64,000 nt of DNA from Dactylosporangium siamense (GTDB lineage: Bacteria; Actinomycetota; Actinomycetes; Mycobacteriales; Micromonosporaceae). The translations under genes were made by a program, and so were the position numbers. The notes beneath the pieces were generated by a model. That model saw only the letters and a program-made list of their open reading frames with translations. It did no database searches and was not told where the DNA came from. The DNA is taken from NCBI RefSeq assembly GCF_016862795.1, contig NZ_BONQ01000096.1, positions 88,538 through 152,537 of the forward strand, read 5' to 3'. This document shows, piece by piece, positions 26,098 to 34,144 of this stretch (positions are counted from its first letter, which is position 1; every line of letters begins with the position of its first letter).

Positions 26098-27252
26098 TCA
26101 GTCCAGGGCGACGCGCAGGTGGCGGGGGCCGCGCAGGACCGCGCTCGGGCGGTATTCCGGCGGGTCCTCCAGGAGGCGGGCCCGGGCCAGGACCGGGGCG
26201 AGGGCCCGCAGCGCCACCTGCGCCTCCAGGCGGGCCATGGGCGCGCCGAAACAGTAGTGGATGCCGTCGCCGAAGCCGAGGTGCTGCACCGGGCGGCGGT
26301 CCGGGTCGAAGCGGTCCGGGTCGCTGACGTGGCCCGGGTCGCGGTTGCCGGCGGCGAGGACCAGGGTGATCGAGGCACCCGCCGGGATGGTGGTGCCGCC
26401 GATCGGGATGTCGTCGAGCGCGGTGCGCCACGGCAGGAACTGCACCGGCGGGTCCCAGCGCAGCACCTCCTCGACGAAGGGGACCACGAACGCCGGGTCG
26501 TCGAGGATCCGGTCCAGCCAGCGCGGCTGGCGCAGCAGGAGCAGCGACGAGTTGGCGATCAGGTTGACGGTCGTCTCGTGGCCGGCGATGAGCAGCAGCA
26601 GCGCGGTGCTGACCAGTTCGTCGCGGGTGAGGCGGCCGTCGGGGCCGTCGTCGTTGGCGAGGGCGCGCAGCAGGCCCGGCTCCGGGTCGGCGTCGACGAG
26701 GTCGCCGAGGTAGTCGGCGAGCTCGCGGAACGCCGCCGACTGCCGTGGATGCTCGGCGGTGGCGAGGGCCTCGTCGATCCACGCCTTGAAGCGGGGCTCG
26801 TCGGCCAGGGGCACCCCCAGCAGCTCGCAGATGACGAGGACCGGCAGCGGGTAGGCGAACTGGTCGACGAGGTCCGCGGTGGAGGCCGGCAGGTCCGCGA
26901 CGAGCCGGTCGACGATGCCCTCGAAGGACTGCTGCAGGTCGGCGACGAGCGTCGGGCGGTGCGGCGGGCCGAACTGCCGGGTGGCGAGGCGGCGCAGCCG
27001 GTCGTGCTCGGGCGGGTCGGTCCGCAGGAAGCTCGGCACCAGCCCGATCGGGTCGGTGGACGGGTCGTACGCGGAGCTGACCCTCGGGTCGTGCAGCAGC
27101 GCGGAGATCTCCTGGAACGTGGTCACCAGCCAGGTGCCGTCGGGTTCCCGGCCGACGGGGGTCCGCCGCAGCGACGTGTACAGCGGATACGGGTCGTGCC
27201 GGTTCACCGGGTCCAGGACCGCGCCGAAGACGGAGCCGACGGAGATCGTCAT
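26098..27252 (-). CDS. Cytochrome P450
   Basis: A 384-residue bacterial class I P450. The I-helix oxygen-activation motif is AGHETT (223-228), the ExxR pair is in EEVLRW (E262/R265), and the heme loop FGDGIHYCFGAPMAR has the Cys thiolate at C334. Length is normal and no signal peptide is present, so it is a soluble monooxygenase. The substrate cannot be inferred. Its ATG overlaps the stop of the ferredoxin/reductase fusion (ATGA), making the two an operon that supplies its own electrons. Confidence 0.94.
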   Translation of the reverse strand: MTISVGSVFGAVLDPVNRHDPYPLYTSLRRTPVGREPDGTWLVTTFQEISALLHDPRVSSAYDPSTDPIGLVPSFLRTDPPEHDRLRRLATRQFGPPHRPTLVADLQQSFEGIVDRLVADLPASTADLVDQFAYPLPVLVICELLGVPLADEPRFKAWIDEALATAEHPRQSAAFRELADYLGDLVDADPEPGLLRALANDDGPDGRLTRDELVSTALLLLIAGHETTVNLIANSSLLLLRQPRWLDRILDDPAFVVPFVEEVLRWDPPVQFLPWRTALDDIPIGGTTIPAGASITLVLAAGNRDPGHVSDPDRFDPDRRPVQHLGFGDGIHYCFGAPMARLEAQVALRALAPVLARARLLEDPPEYRPSAVLRGPRHLRVALD

Positions 27253-28907
27253 CGGGTCCCCCCGACGAACGCCGCGGACCGGGAGCTGGGATCGTGCCCG
27301 GTGACCACGACCGTCGCGTCGCGGGCCAGGAACTTCGGGTCCGGCACGTCGGCGGCCACCGGCACCATCGTCTCCGGCTGGTCCACGGTGGTGAACCGGG
27401 GCGGGAACGGCGCGGCCTGCTCGATCAGCCGCTCGTAGAACGGCAGCCACTTGCCGTGGTTGAAGGTGACCGCGCCGGTCAGCCGGCCCTTGTACCCGTA
27501 CGCGGCGGCGAAGCGGCGTTGCTCCACCGAGCCCTGGGTGACGACGACCTCATCGGCGAACGTGGGCACGCCGACGGCCTTGATGTTGGTGCCGAACTGC
27601 AGCGACCAGAACGTCGGCATGTGCAGGTGCGGCCAGCGGTCCGACTCGTCGCTGACCATGTTGTGCGCGGCGACCTCGGCCTGGGCGACCGCGTTGGCCC
27701 AGTGCTCCAGGGCCAGGAACTGGTAGCCGAACATCGCGTTCGGTGCCCGGGCCACGTCGCCGGCGACGAACACGTCGTCGAGGACGAGCCCGTTGACGTC
27801 GAAGGCGCGGCAGCCGGCGTCGCAGGCGAGCCCCCACGGGCCGACCGCGAGACCCGAGTCGCGGAGCCACTCGACGTTGCGGACCCCGCCGAGCGCGGCG
27901 ACGACGACGGCGACGTCGGCCTGGGTGCCGTCGGAGAAGCGGGCCCGGCGGACCCGCCCGTCGGGGTCGCCCTCGATCGCCTCGACGGTGACCCCGCAGC
28001 GCAGGTCGACGCCGTGCTCCCGCTGCAGGTCGGCGGCGACGGCACCGATGACCCCGCCGAGCGCGCCGGCGAGGGGCGTCGCGGCGGCCTCCGCGACGAT
28101 GACGTCCAGGCCCATCGACCGGCAGGTGGAGGCGACCTCGGAACCGGCGAACCCGGCCCCGATGACCAGCACCCGCGGCGCCGGGCCGGAGGGCCGGTCG
28201 GGGTCGCCGGCCGGCGGCGGCACGGTGCTGAGGTGGGCGGCGGCGCCGTACGGGGCGATGGCCGCGAGGCGTTCGTGCAGGTGCATGGCGTCGTCGCGGG
28301 TGCGCAGCACGAACATGCCGTCCAGCGCCGCCTCGACCGGGTCGGGCCACGGCCGGGCCCGGACACCGGTGGTGATCAGCAGCCGGTCGAACGGCACGGA
28401 CGTGTTGTCGTCCAGGCGGACCCGGCGTTCGGCGAGGTCCAGGCCGACGGCGGTGACGCCGAGCCGCCAGGTGGCGTCGAGGTCGCCGCGGTGCGGCAGC
28501 GCGGTCCCGTGCGGCGCGACCCGGCCGCTGAGCGCCTGCTTCGACAGCGGCGGCCGGTCGTACGGTTCGCAGTCCTCGCAGTCGACGAGGGTCAGCGACC
28601 CGGTGAACCCCTCCTCCCGCAGCGCCTCGGCGGCGCGCAGCCCGGCGAGGGACGCGCCGACGATCACGATGCGGTTCGGGCGGTCCTCGACGTGCACCGG
28701 CGGCATGTCCTGCACCGACAGCCGGTCGATCTGGATCGCCTGCACGGGGCAGGCGGCCGCGGCCCGGTGGACGCGTTCGCGCTGGTCCTCGGCGGGGGAC
28801 GGGTCGTACATGAGGGCCTCGTCGCCCTGCATCTGGAACGACGACGGCGCGAGGAACGCGCACTGGGCGTAGCCCTGACACTTGGTGAGATCAACTACCA
28901 CGCGCAT
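27249..28907 (-). CDS. Ferredoxin-ferredoxin reductase fusion (P450 redox partner)
   Basis: A 552-residue fusion. Residues 1-~65 are a ferredoxin with C10, C16 and C53 (CQGYAQC ... ACPVQAI), the C-x5-C-xn-C-P pattern of a 3Fe-4S cluster as in actinobacterial P450 ferredoxins. Residues ~77-480 are a FAD/NAD(P)H reductase with two Rossmann motifs (IVIVGASLAGLRAAEALR and VLVIGAGFAGSEVAS) and the FAD-binding VFVAGDVARAP. A reductase C-terminal domain follows. It would pass electrons from NAD(P)H through FAD and Fe-S to the P450 encoded immediately downstream. Separate proteins are commoner; the covalent fusion is less usual. Confidence 0.9.
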   Translation of the reverse strand: MRVVVDLTKCQGYAQCAFLAPSSFQMQGDEALMYDPSPAEDQRERVHRAAAACPVQAIQIDRLSVQDMPPVHVEDRPNRIVIVGASLAGLRAAEALREEGFTGSLTLVDCEDCEPYDRPPLSKQALSGRVAPHGTALPHRGDLDATWRLGVTAVGLDLAERRVRLDDNTSVPFDRLLITTGVRARPWPDPVEAALDGMFVLRTRDDAMHLHERLAAIAPYGAAAHLSTVPPPAGDPDRPSGPAPRVLVIGAGFAGSEVASTCRSMGLDVIVAEAAATPLAGALGGVIGAVAADLQREHGVDLRCGVTVEAIEGDPDGRVRRARFSDGTQADVAVVVAALGGVRNVEWLRDSGLAVGPWGLACDAGCRAFDVNGLVLDDVFVAGDVARAPNAMFGYQFLALEHWANAVAQAEVAAHNMVSDESDRWPHLHMPTFWSLQFGTNIKAVGVPTFADEVVVTQGSVEQRRFAAAYGYKGRLTGAVTFNHGKWLPFYERLIEQAAPFPPRFTTVDQPETMVPVAADVPDPKFLARDATVVVTGHDPSSRSAAFVGGTR

Positions 28908-28941
28908 GAGCCAACGGTCACCCCCGGCCGCGGCGGTCGCC

Positions 28942-30036
28942 TCACCCCACGAGGACGGCGGCGGAACTGGGCAGGATCGCGCGGACGACGGTGCCGGCGC
29001 CCGGCGCGCTCATCACGTCGAGGGTGCCGCCGACGAGCTCGGCCCGTTCCCGCATGGAGCGCAGCCCGAGCCGGCCGGGCCGCCCCGCCGCGCCGCCCGC
29101 CGCGCCGCCTGATTTGCCGCCTGACGCGCTCAGCCGGAACCCGACGCCGTCGTCGACGACCTCGAGGACCACCCGGGTGTCGTCGCCGGCGAGGCGCACC
29201 GTCACCTGGGAGGCACCCGCGTGCCGGGCGGCGTTGCCGAGGGCCTCCAGGGCGATGCGGTACAGCGCCTCCTCCACCTGCGGGCTGACGGCCGGTTCGG
29301 CGTCCAGTTGCAGGCCCCAGCCGGGCGGGACGGCACCGGTGCCGGGCGCGAAGTGCAGCGCGTCGACGATGCGCCGCAGCGCCGCGGCGAGGCCGGCGCC
29401 GACCAGGGTCTCCGGGCGGAGCCGGACGATGATGCCGCGCAGGTCGCTCAGCCCGGCGCTGGCCGTCTCCTGGATCCAGGCGAGGGACGCCTGCGCGTTG
29501 GCGGGATCGCCGTGCACCAGCTCCGCCGCGGTGCCGGCGCCGAGGCTGATGCCGTACAGGGTCTGCACCACCGAGTCGTGCAGCTCCCGGGCGAGCTGCT
29601 CACGCTCGCGGGTCGCCCGGGGGGCGTCGGTGCCCAGCGCCAGGGCGGCCGCCGCGGCGAACGCCTCCAGCCGGCGCGGGTGCGGCGGGCGGCGGTGCCC
29701 GGTGGCGACGAGCGCGCCGGGGACGCCGGCCTGGCCGGGCAGCGGCACGCAGCAGACCGCGCCGCGCCGCACCGGCCGCCCGGACCGCATCGCCGCGCCC
29801 GCGATCTCGGCCACGATCCCGGCGATCCCGGCCACGGTCCCGTCGACCGCCTCCTCCCCAGCCCGGTTCGGGCGGGCGGGGAAGGTGGAGGCGGCCCGGA
29901 CGCGGCCGGTCGCGTCGACGACCAGGACCGCCGCCGCCGGCAGGGCGAGGGCGGCCCGGTCGCACACCGACCGCAGGACCTCCTCCGCCGGCGTGCCGGC
30001 GCGCAGGGCCGTGTGCAGCGCCGTGAGGTGCCTCAA
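28942..30036 (-). CDS. GAF-type sensor histidine kinase (HisKA_3), cytoplasmic
   Basis: A 364-residue soluble kinase. An N-terminal GAF-like domain (about residues 5-135) precedes HisKA_3 (REREQLARELHDSVVQTLYG, phospho-acceptor H153), the N-box ALEALGNAARHAG and the G-box LGLRSMRERAEL. The only start fitting the operon is TTG 30036, whose TTGA overlaps the regulator's TGA stop. A rare start plus tight coupling suggests the kinase is made at a fixed ratio below the regulator. GAF domains bind small molecules or gas-sensing cofactors; the ligand is unknown. Confidence 0.85.
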   Translation of the reverse strand: MRHLTALHTALRAGTPAEEVLRSVCDRAALALPAAAVLVVDATGRVRAASTFPARPNRAGEEAVDGTVAGIAGIVAEIAGAAMRSGRPVRRGAVCCVPLPGQAGVPGALVATGHRRPPHPRRLEAFAAAAALALGTDAPRATREREQLARELHDSVVQTLYGISLGAGTAAELVHGDPANAQASLAWIQETASAGLSDLRGIIVRLRPETLVGAGLAAALRRIVDALHFAPGTGAVPPGWGLQLDAEPAVSPQVEEALYRIALEALGNAARHAGASQVTVRLAGDDTRVVLEVVDDGVGFRLSASGGKSGGAAGGAAGRPGRLGLRSMRERAELVGGTLDVMSAPGAGTVVRAILPSSAAVLVG

Positions 30037-30680
30037 CTGGGTGCCGCCGCGTGGACCGGCACGAGCCCGACCCGCATCGCGTACAGGGCGGCCTGCGTGC
30101 GACTCTCCGCGTTGAGTTTCTGCAGGATGTTGCTCACGTGCGTCTTCACCGTCTGCGGCGCGATGTGCAGCTCCCGGGCGATCTGCCCGTTGGCGCGGCC
30201 CCGGGCCAGCAGCACCAGGACCTCCTCCTCGCGGCGGGTGAGCTGCGGCGGCGCGGCGGGCACGTGCACGTCCCGGACCAGGCGGGCGGCGACCGCCGGC
30301 GACAGCTGCACCTGGCCGGCCGCCGCGGCCCGCACGGCCCGGTGCAGCTCCTCCGAGGAGGTGTCCTTCAGCAGGTACCCGACCGCGCCGGCGTGCAGGG
30401 CGTCGGCGATGAGCTGCGGCTCGAGATAGCCGCTGAGGGCGACGACCTCGACCCCGGGCAGCTCGCGGCGGATCACGGTGGTCGCGGAGATACCGTCGAG
30501 GACCGGCATGAGCAGGTCCATCAGGACGAGGTCGGGTCGCAGCTCGTGGGCCAGGCGCACGGCCTCGCGCCCGTCGCCGGCGAGGCCGACGGTCTCCAGG
30601 TCGCCGCTGAGGGACAGGAAGCCGCGCAGGCCCTCGCGGACCATGGCGTGGTCGTCGGCGATCAAGATCTTGATACTCAT
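30033..30680 (-). CDS. NarL/LuxR-family response regulator
   Basis: A 215-residue regulator with pocket IADDH, phospho-acceptor D55 in LMDLLMPVLDG, Lys in YLLKDTSSEE and a LuxR helix-turn-helix (LTRREEEVLVLLARGRAN, then IAPQTVKTHVSNILQKL). It is first in an operon with the GAF kinase and precedes the P450 operon on the same strand, with only 34 nt between the kinase stop and the P450-reductase start. It may therefore control the P450 genes, which is inference from order alone. Confidence 0.92.
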   Translation of the reverse strand: MSIKILIADDHAMVREGLRGFLSLSGDLETVGLAGDGREAVRLAHELRPDLVLMDLLMPVLDGISATTVIRRELPGVEVVALSGYLEPQLIADALHAGAVGYLLKDTSSEELHRAVRAAAAGQVQLSPAVAARLVRDVHVPAAPPQLTRREEEVLVLLARGRANGQIARELHIAPQTVKTHVSNILQKLNAESRTQAALYAMRVGLVPVHAAAPS

Positions 30681-30826
30681 CGCCGCGCGCTATACCCCGG
30701 TGCGGCGGCGAATCACCACGTCCCAGGTGCCGTTCGGAGTACGCCGAATGGGGGAGGACCAAGGTCGCCGCCACCGACCGACCGTGGCGTGATGTAAGGC
30801 ACCGAGAAGGCGGGCACCGTTGCACC

Positions 30827-31465
30827 GTGACGCCCAACTTGCGCCGGCTGGGCCGGTTTTCGCTGGTGGGAGCCGGCGGTGTGGTGGTCAACAACAGCGC
30901 GTTGCTCGTGCTGCACGGGGGGTTCGGACTGGCGCTGCTGCCCGCCACCGTCGCCTCGGTCGAACTCGCGATGGTCACCAACTACGTGCTGCACGAACTG
31001 TGGACGTTCCGGCACCAACGCAGTTCCGACAGACCCAACGGCCGCCGGCTGTCGCTGCAGCGCTTCGCCTACTTCAGCCTGGCCGGCCTCGCCGCGTTGC
31101 CCGTCAACGTCGTAGCGGTCCAGCTGCTGGTCGCCCTCGGCATGCACTACCTGCCCGCGAACCTGATCGGCATCGTCGCCGGGTTCGCCGTCAACTTCGC
31201 CGTCAGCTCGAAGTGGATTTGGAGTGAACGCACCGATGGAACAGCTGGTGTTGACCATTCTCACCCTGATCTCGCTGGTGCTGACAGTGCAGGCGGCGCA
31301 TGCGTTGTACCTCATGATCTATACGTGGGACCGGCCGGAGGCCGGCGACAGGGCGCGGGTGCCCGATCGACGTGCTACGCCGGCACTCTCCTTCACCGCC
31401 ATCCTCCCGGCACGGCACGAGGAGGAGGTCATCCAGCACACCATCGCCCGCGCCGCGTCCGCTGA
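30827..31465 (+). CDS. GtrA-family membrane protein with a run-on C-terminus
   Basis: A 212-codon frame. Residues ~1-135 are a four-helix GtrA protein (GRFSLVGAGGVVVNNSALLV at the start, NFAVSSKWIWSE at the end). GtrA proteins help move lipid-linked sugars across the membrane for surface polysaccharides. Family members stop near that point, but here the frame continues ~78 codons into the GT2 gene with no stop. The extra residues are Gly/His/Pro-rich and look like an out-of-frame reading of the GT2 gene. The stop has been lost, or a one-base change or sequencing error removed the TGA at 31225. The GTG start lacks a ribosome-binding site. Confidence 0.75.
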   Translation: MTPNLRRLGRFSLVGAGGVVVNNSALLVLHGGFGLALLPATVASVELAMVTNYVLHELWTFRHQRSSDRPNGRRLSLQRFAYFSLAGLAALPVNVVAVQLLVALGMHYLPANLIGIVAGFAVNFAVSSKWIWSERTDGTAGVDHSHPDLAGADSAGGACVVPHDLYVGPAGGRRQGAGARSTCYAGTLLHRHPPGTARGGGHPAHHRPRRVR

Positions 31466-32531
31466 CTACCCGCCGCACCTGGTGCAGATCCTCGTGGTCT
31501 GCTCCGCCGACGACGTCGGCACGATCGAACAGGCCCAGGCGCAGGTGAACCGGCTGCGCGCGATGGGCCGCACCAACGTCGAGGTGGTCGTCTTCGACGA
31601 CGGGCCGATCAACAAGCCGCACGGGCTCAACACCGCGCTGCGGTACGCCACGAACGACGTCGTCGCCATCTTCGACGCGGAGGACGAGGTCCAGCCGCAG
31701 CTGTTCGACATCGTCAACACCATCATGTCGGAGGAGGACGTCGGCTGTGTGCAGGCCGGCGTGCAGCTGATGAACTTCCAGTCCAACTGGTACTCGACGT
31801 TCAACGTCCTGGAGTACTTCTTCTGGTTCCGCAGCCGGCTGCACTACCACGCGAAGAACGGCGCGATCCCGCTCGGCGGCAACACCGTCTTCTTCAAACG
31901 GACGCTGATCGAGCGCCTCGGCGGCTGGGACGAGTCGAACCTGACCGAGGACGCCGACATCGGCCTGCGCCTGTCCAGCATGGGGGAGAAGGTCCGGGTG
32001 GTCTACGACGACCGCTACGTCACGAAGGAGGAGACGCCACCGACGCTGCAGAGCTTCATCAAGCAGCGGACCCGGTGGTGTCAAGGCTTCATGCAGACCC
32101 TCGGCAAAGGCACCTGGAAGCTGATGCCGACCCGCCGCCAGCGGTTCCTCGCCTGGTACACCCTGGCGTTCCCGCACGTGCAGGCGATGCTCGGGGTGTA
32201 CCTGCCGGTGGCGCTGCTCAGCGCGTTCGTGCTGACGGTGCCGGTGCCGATCGCGATGCTGTCGTGGCTGCCGGTGCTCATGCTCGGCGCCCACTTCGTG
32301 ATGAGTGTCGTCGGGCTGTACGAGTTCACCGGCGCGCACGGGCTGAAGGCCACCCCCGGCACGGTCGTGAAGATGGCGATCACCTGGTTCCCGTACCAGA
32401 TGGTGCTGTCCTACGCGGCGGCCCGCGCCCTGTGGCGGCAGGTCAAGGGCGAACGCAACTGGGAGAAGACGGCCCACGTCGGTGCGCACCGCACCGCGGC
32501 GGAGACAGCGGAGCTGACCAATGTCGGCTGA
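31236..32531 (+). CDS. Processive-type family 2 glycosyltransferase
   Basis: A 431-residue membrane glycosyltransferase. TM1 is at residues 3-28. The catalytic core carries the nucleotide-sugar DxD-like motif DAED (147-150), the base motif TED (237-239) and the product-site QRTRW (277-281), the D-D-TED-QxxRW set of cellulose and hyaluronan synthases. Three or four C-terminal helices (~310-420) form the channel part. It probably polymerises an unknown polysaccharide at the membrane. The ATG at 31236 has GGAG 11 nt upstream; GTG 31224 is an alternative. It overlaps the GtrA frame and also overlaps the GT39 gene by 11 nt. Confidence 0.88.
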   Translation: MEQLVLTILTLISLVLTVQAAHALYLMIYTWDRPEAGDRARVPDRRATPALSFTAILPARHEEEVIQHTIARAASADYPPHLVQILVVCSADDVGTIEQAQAQVNRLRAMGRTNVEVVVFDDGPINKPHGLNTALRYATNDVVAIFDAEDEVQPQLFDIVNTIMSEEDVGCVQAGVQLMNFQSNWYSTFNVLEYFFWFRSRLHYHAKNGAIPLGGNTVFFKRTLIERLGGWDESNLTEDADIGLRLSSMGEKVRVVYDDRYVTKEETPPTLQSFIKQRTRWCQGFMQTLGKGTWKLMPTRRQRFLAWYTLAFPHVQAMLGVYLPVALLSAFVLTVPVPIAMLSWLPVLMLGAHFVMSVVGLYEFTGAHGLKATPGTVVKMAITWFPYQMVLSYAAARALWRQVKGERNWEKTAHVGAHRTAAETAELTNVG

Positions 32532-34128
32532 TGTCCTGAACCGGCCGGAGACCCACAAGGGGACCGGCGCCCAGAAGCCCCCGCAGACCCGCGGGTGGCC
32601 GCTCATCGTGGTCAGCCTCGTCATCGGCCTGGCGACGCACGGCTGGAACATGTTCCGCTACCCGCTGTACCTCACCGACGAGGGCATCTACATGGAGCAG
32701 GCGTGGTCCGTGCTCCGTGAGGCGAAGCTGTCGCCGTACACGTACTTCTACGACCACGCGCCGTTCGGCTGGCTCACGATCGCGGGCTGGGTCGCGATCC
32801 TGCCCGGCGGCTTCAACGCCTTCGGCAACGCGATCAACACCGGGCGGGTGTTGATGCTCATCGTGCACCTGGTGTCGGTGTTCCTGCTGTACGAGATCAT
32901 CCGGCGCTTCACCGGCAGCAAGGCGGGCGCGTTCCTGGCGGCGTTCGTGTTCAACGTGTCGCCGCTCGGCGTGTACTACCAGCGCCAGGTCCTGCTGGAC
33001 AACCTGATGATGCTGTGGATCCTGCTGGGCCTGTACCTGCTGGCCCGCAAGGACGGCCGGATCGTCACCGTCATGGGCGCCGGGCTGTGCTTCGGCCTGG
33101 CCCTGGTGACCAAGGAGAACGCGCTGTTCATCCTGCCCGGCTGCGCGTACCTGCTGCACCGCGCGATCAAGTCCCAGCCGAACCGGCGCTTCGGGGTGTC
33201 GTTCTGGTGGTTCGCCGCCCTCGCCCCGGTCGTCGGCTACCTGCTCTTCGCCCAGATCAAGAACGAGCTGTTCCCGCAGAACTTCAACTTCAACCTCGCC
33301 GCGGCCACCCCCGGCGACCACGTGTCGCTGCTCTACACCGTGTGGTGGCAGCTGCACCGCAACTCCAACAGCAGCAACGGCCTGTCGTTCACCACGCTGC
33401 TGCAGGCCAGCTGGCTGTTCAAGGACCGCTACCTGCTCATCGCCGGCACCGCCGTGACGGTGCTCGGCCTGTTCGCGGGGCGGCGCAACAAGCGGCTGCG
33501 CGGCCCGATGCTGGCCTGCGCGCTGATGGGCGTGGGGTACGGCTTCTACCTGACCCGCAGCGCCCTGCTCGACTTCTACATCGCGCCGATGGTCCCGCTG
33601 TTCGCGCTGAACCTCGGGATGTTCTTCGGCTGGCTCACCCGGCGCACCAAGCCCGCCGGCGCGGCCGTGCTCGTCGCCTGCCTGCTGGTGCCGGTGGTGG
33701 TCATGCCGGGCGGCTTCATGGTCAAGTACAACACCAAGGGTGAGCTGGAGTTCAGCGACGCGTACCGGCTGCCGCTGACCCGCCTGCAGGAGCAGCAGGT
33801 CGCCTGGATCAAGGCGAACGTGCCGCCCGACGCGAAGCTCATCATCGACGACGACATCTGGGTCGCGCTGCACGACAACGACCCGCCGTACAAGAACGCG
33901 CACCCGCACTACAAGGCCACGTCGGACCCGGACGTGCGGGACAAGGTGTTCGCCTCCAGCTGGCAGAACGTCGACTACGTCGTGATGTCGAACAAGATGC
34001 GCGACGCCCTCGAACGCGGCGGCGAGACCTGGATCATCGAGGCGATCGACCAGCACGGGGAGACCGTGTGGCAGGCGACCCGCGGCGACGTCTCACTGCA
34101 GATCATCAAGATCGGTGGAACATCGTGA
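32521..34128 (+). CDS. ArnT/PMT-like family 39 glycosyltransferase
   Basis: A 535-residue membrane enzyme of about eleven helices. The first external loop has the catalytic acidic pair D53-E54 (YLTDEGIYMEQAW), followed by FYDHAPFGWL as in polyprenyl-phosphate-sugar transferases of the ArnT/PMT superfamily. The C-terminal ~110 residues form a soluble extracytoplasmic domain. It probably transfers a sugar from a lipid carrier to a glycan or protein outside the membrane. It is translationally coupled to the GT2 gene, so the two enzymes likely serve one product. Confidence 0.87.
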   Translation: MSADVLNRPETHKGTGAQKPPQTRGWPLIVVSLVIGLATHGWNMFRYPLYLTDEGIYMEQAWSVLREAKLSPYTYFYDHAPFGWLTIAGWVAILPGGFNAFGNAINTGRVLMLIVHLVSVFLLYEIIRRFTGSKAGAFLAAFVFNVSPLGVYYQRQVLLDNLMMLWILLGLYLLARKDGRIVTVMGAGLCFGLALVTKENALFILPGCAYLLHRAIKSQPNRRFGVSFWWFAALAPVVGYLLFAQIKNELFPQNFNFNLAAATPGDHVSLLYTVWWQLHRNSNSSNGLSFTTLLQASWLFKDRYLLIAGTAVTVLGLFAGRRNKRLRGPMLACALMGVGYGFYLTRSALLDFYIAPMVPLFALNLGMFFGWLTRRTKPAGAAVLVACLLVPVVVMPGGFMVKYNTKGELEFSDAYRLPLTRLQEQQVAWIKANVPPDAKLIIDDDIWVALHDNDPPYKNAHPHYKATSDPDVRDKVFASSWQNVDYVVMSNKMRDALERGGETWIIEAIDQHGETVWQATRGDVSLQIIKIGGTS

Positions 34129-34144
34129 GCGAGCGGGAGTGACC

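Noticed and set aside
26098..30680. Secondary-metabolite gene cluster around the P450
   Set aside because: No polyketide, peptide or terpene synthase gene lies in the window; only a P450, its redox partner and regulators are present.
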